Source: JAODBQ01 sp038213195 (GTDB lineage Bacteria > Actinomycetota > Acidimicrobiia > Acidimicrobiales > Ilumatobacteraceae). Taken from it: 5,775 bases of DNA. The translations under genes were made by a program, and so were the position numbers. This document shows, one piece after another, positions 5,459 through 5,775 of this stretch. The notes below the pieces were generated by a model, which was not told where the DNA came from, did not search any database, and was given only the letters and a program-made list of their open reading frames with translations. The DNA is taken from assembly GCA_038213195.1 (NCBI GenBank), contig JBBQTN010000299.1:1-5775 (forward strand), read 5' to 3'. Position 1 is the stretch's first letter, and every line of letters starts with the position of its first letter.

Positions 5459-5775
5459 GTGGTGGCAGGTGAGGAGACGTTGGAGGAGCTGAGGGCGGCG
5501 GTGGTGGAGCTGCGCGACGCGCTTGGGGTGCGTGATGAGCGGATCGCCGAGTTGGAGCGCCTGTTGGGTGAGGCTCGCCGTTCGGGGAAACGTCAGGCGG
5601 CGCCGTTCTCGAAGGGTTTGGCGTGCGCGGACCCGAAGGTGCCGGGCCGTAAGTCGGGCAAGGGTCATGTCGTCACGGGCATCGCAGCGTGCCGGTCCGT
5701 TGGGAGCGTGAGTTCGACGCGCCCGCCGCGGAGGTGTGCCCGGATTGTGGCGGAGCGACGGTGCTCGAGCGGATC
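5459..5775 (+). pseudogene. IS66-type transposase, N-terminal part, frameshifted and cut by the window end
   Basis: From GTG 5459 or 5462 the frame reads VVAGEETLEELRAAVVEL, then LGVRDERIAELERLLGEA, a coiled coil with leucine spacing. RQAAPFSKG and DPKVPGRKSGKGH follow, the basic linker typical of IS66 TnpC proteins. One base is missing at about 5669: restoring a G gives GHGRHGHRSVPVRWEREF, then DAPAAEVCPDCGGATVLERI, including the CPDCGG half of the IS66 zinc-binding motif. As it stands, the frame after 5669 is out of register. The catalytic domain lies beyond the window. No clear ribosome-binding site is visible, so the start is uncertain. An in-frame TAG at 5414-5416 sets the upstream limit. 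Confidence 0.75.

Noticed and set aside
1..5775. CRISPR arrays, tRNA or rRNA genes, toxin-antitoxin or defence genes
   Set aside because: I looked for regularly spaced repeats, tRNA-like cloverleaf sequence and family motifs on both strands and found none.

Overview
The window comes from a high-GC actinobacterium. The evidence is strong G/C bias at third codon positions, GTG and TTG starts, and insertion-sequence remnants of types common in Actinomycetota. I cannot name a genus. Most of the window is decayed accessory DNA. It holds one long, fully intact gene and at least six broken ones, five of them from mobile elements (four transposases and one tyrosine recombinase).

Positions 1-875: a strong nested hairpin (23-94), the C-terminal third of an IS1380-type transposase read across several frames (about 160-558), then about 250 bases in which I recognise nothing. 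A candidate -10 box (814-819) and a clear GGAGG (866-870) lead into the next gene.

Positions 876-3554: a two-gene unit. The first gene is an aldo/keto reductase (876-1851) broken by three frame changes and an in-frame TAG. Eight bases after its stop is an intact 564-residue FAD-dependent GMC oxidoreductase (1860-3554). It is the only convincing complete protein gene here. The pair was probably a small redox operon, but only the second enzyme can still be made at full length. The first survives at most as a 130-residue C-terminal ORF.

Positions 3568-5143: an ISKra4-type transposase lacking its N-terminus and carrying six frame changes (3568-4897). It abuts the N-terminal part of a tyrosine recombinase/integrase gene on the minus strand (5143 down to about 4920). 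The element seems to have cut the integrase, and the rest of the integrase is not in the window.

Positions 5198-5775: the C-terminus of an ISL3-type transposase (to 5408), in which one segment of about 60 bases appears to be inverted in place, then the start of an IS66-type transposase (from about 5459) with a one-base deletion, running off the window.

I found no CRISPR array, tRNA, rRNA or recognisable defence system. The most unusual points are the apparent micro-inversion in the ISL3 remnant, the survival of the oxidoreductase among wrecked neighbours, the 13-bp duplication that broke the IS1380 gene, and the nested hairpin at the left edge. Family calls rest on recalled family motifs, not on database searches.
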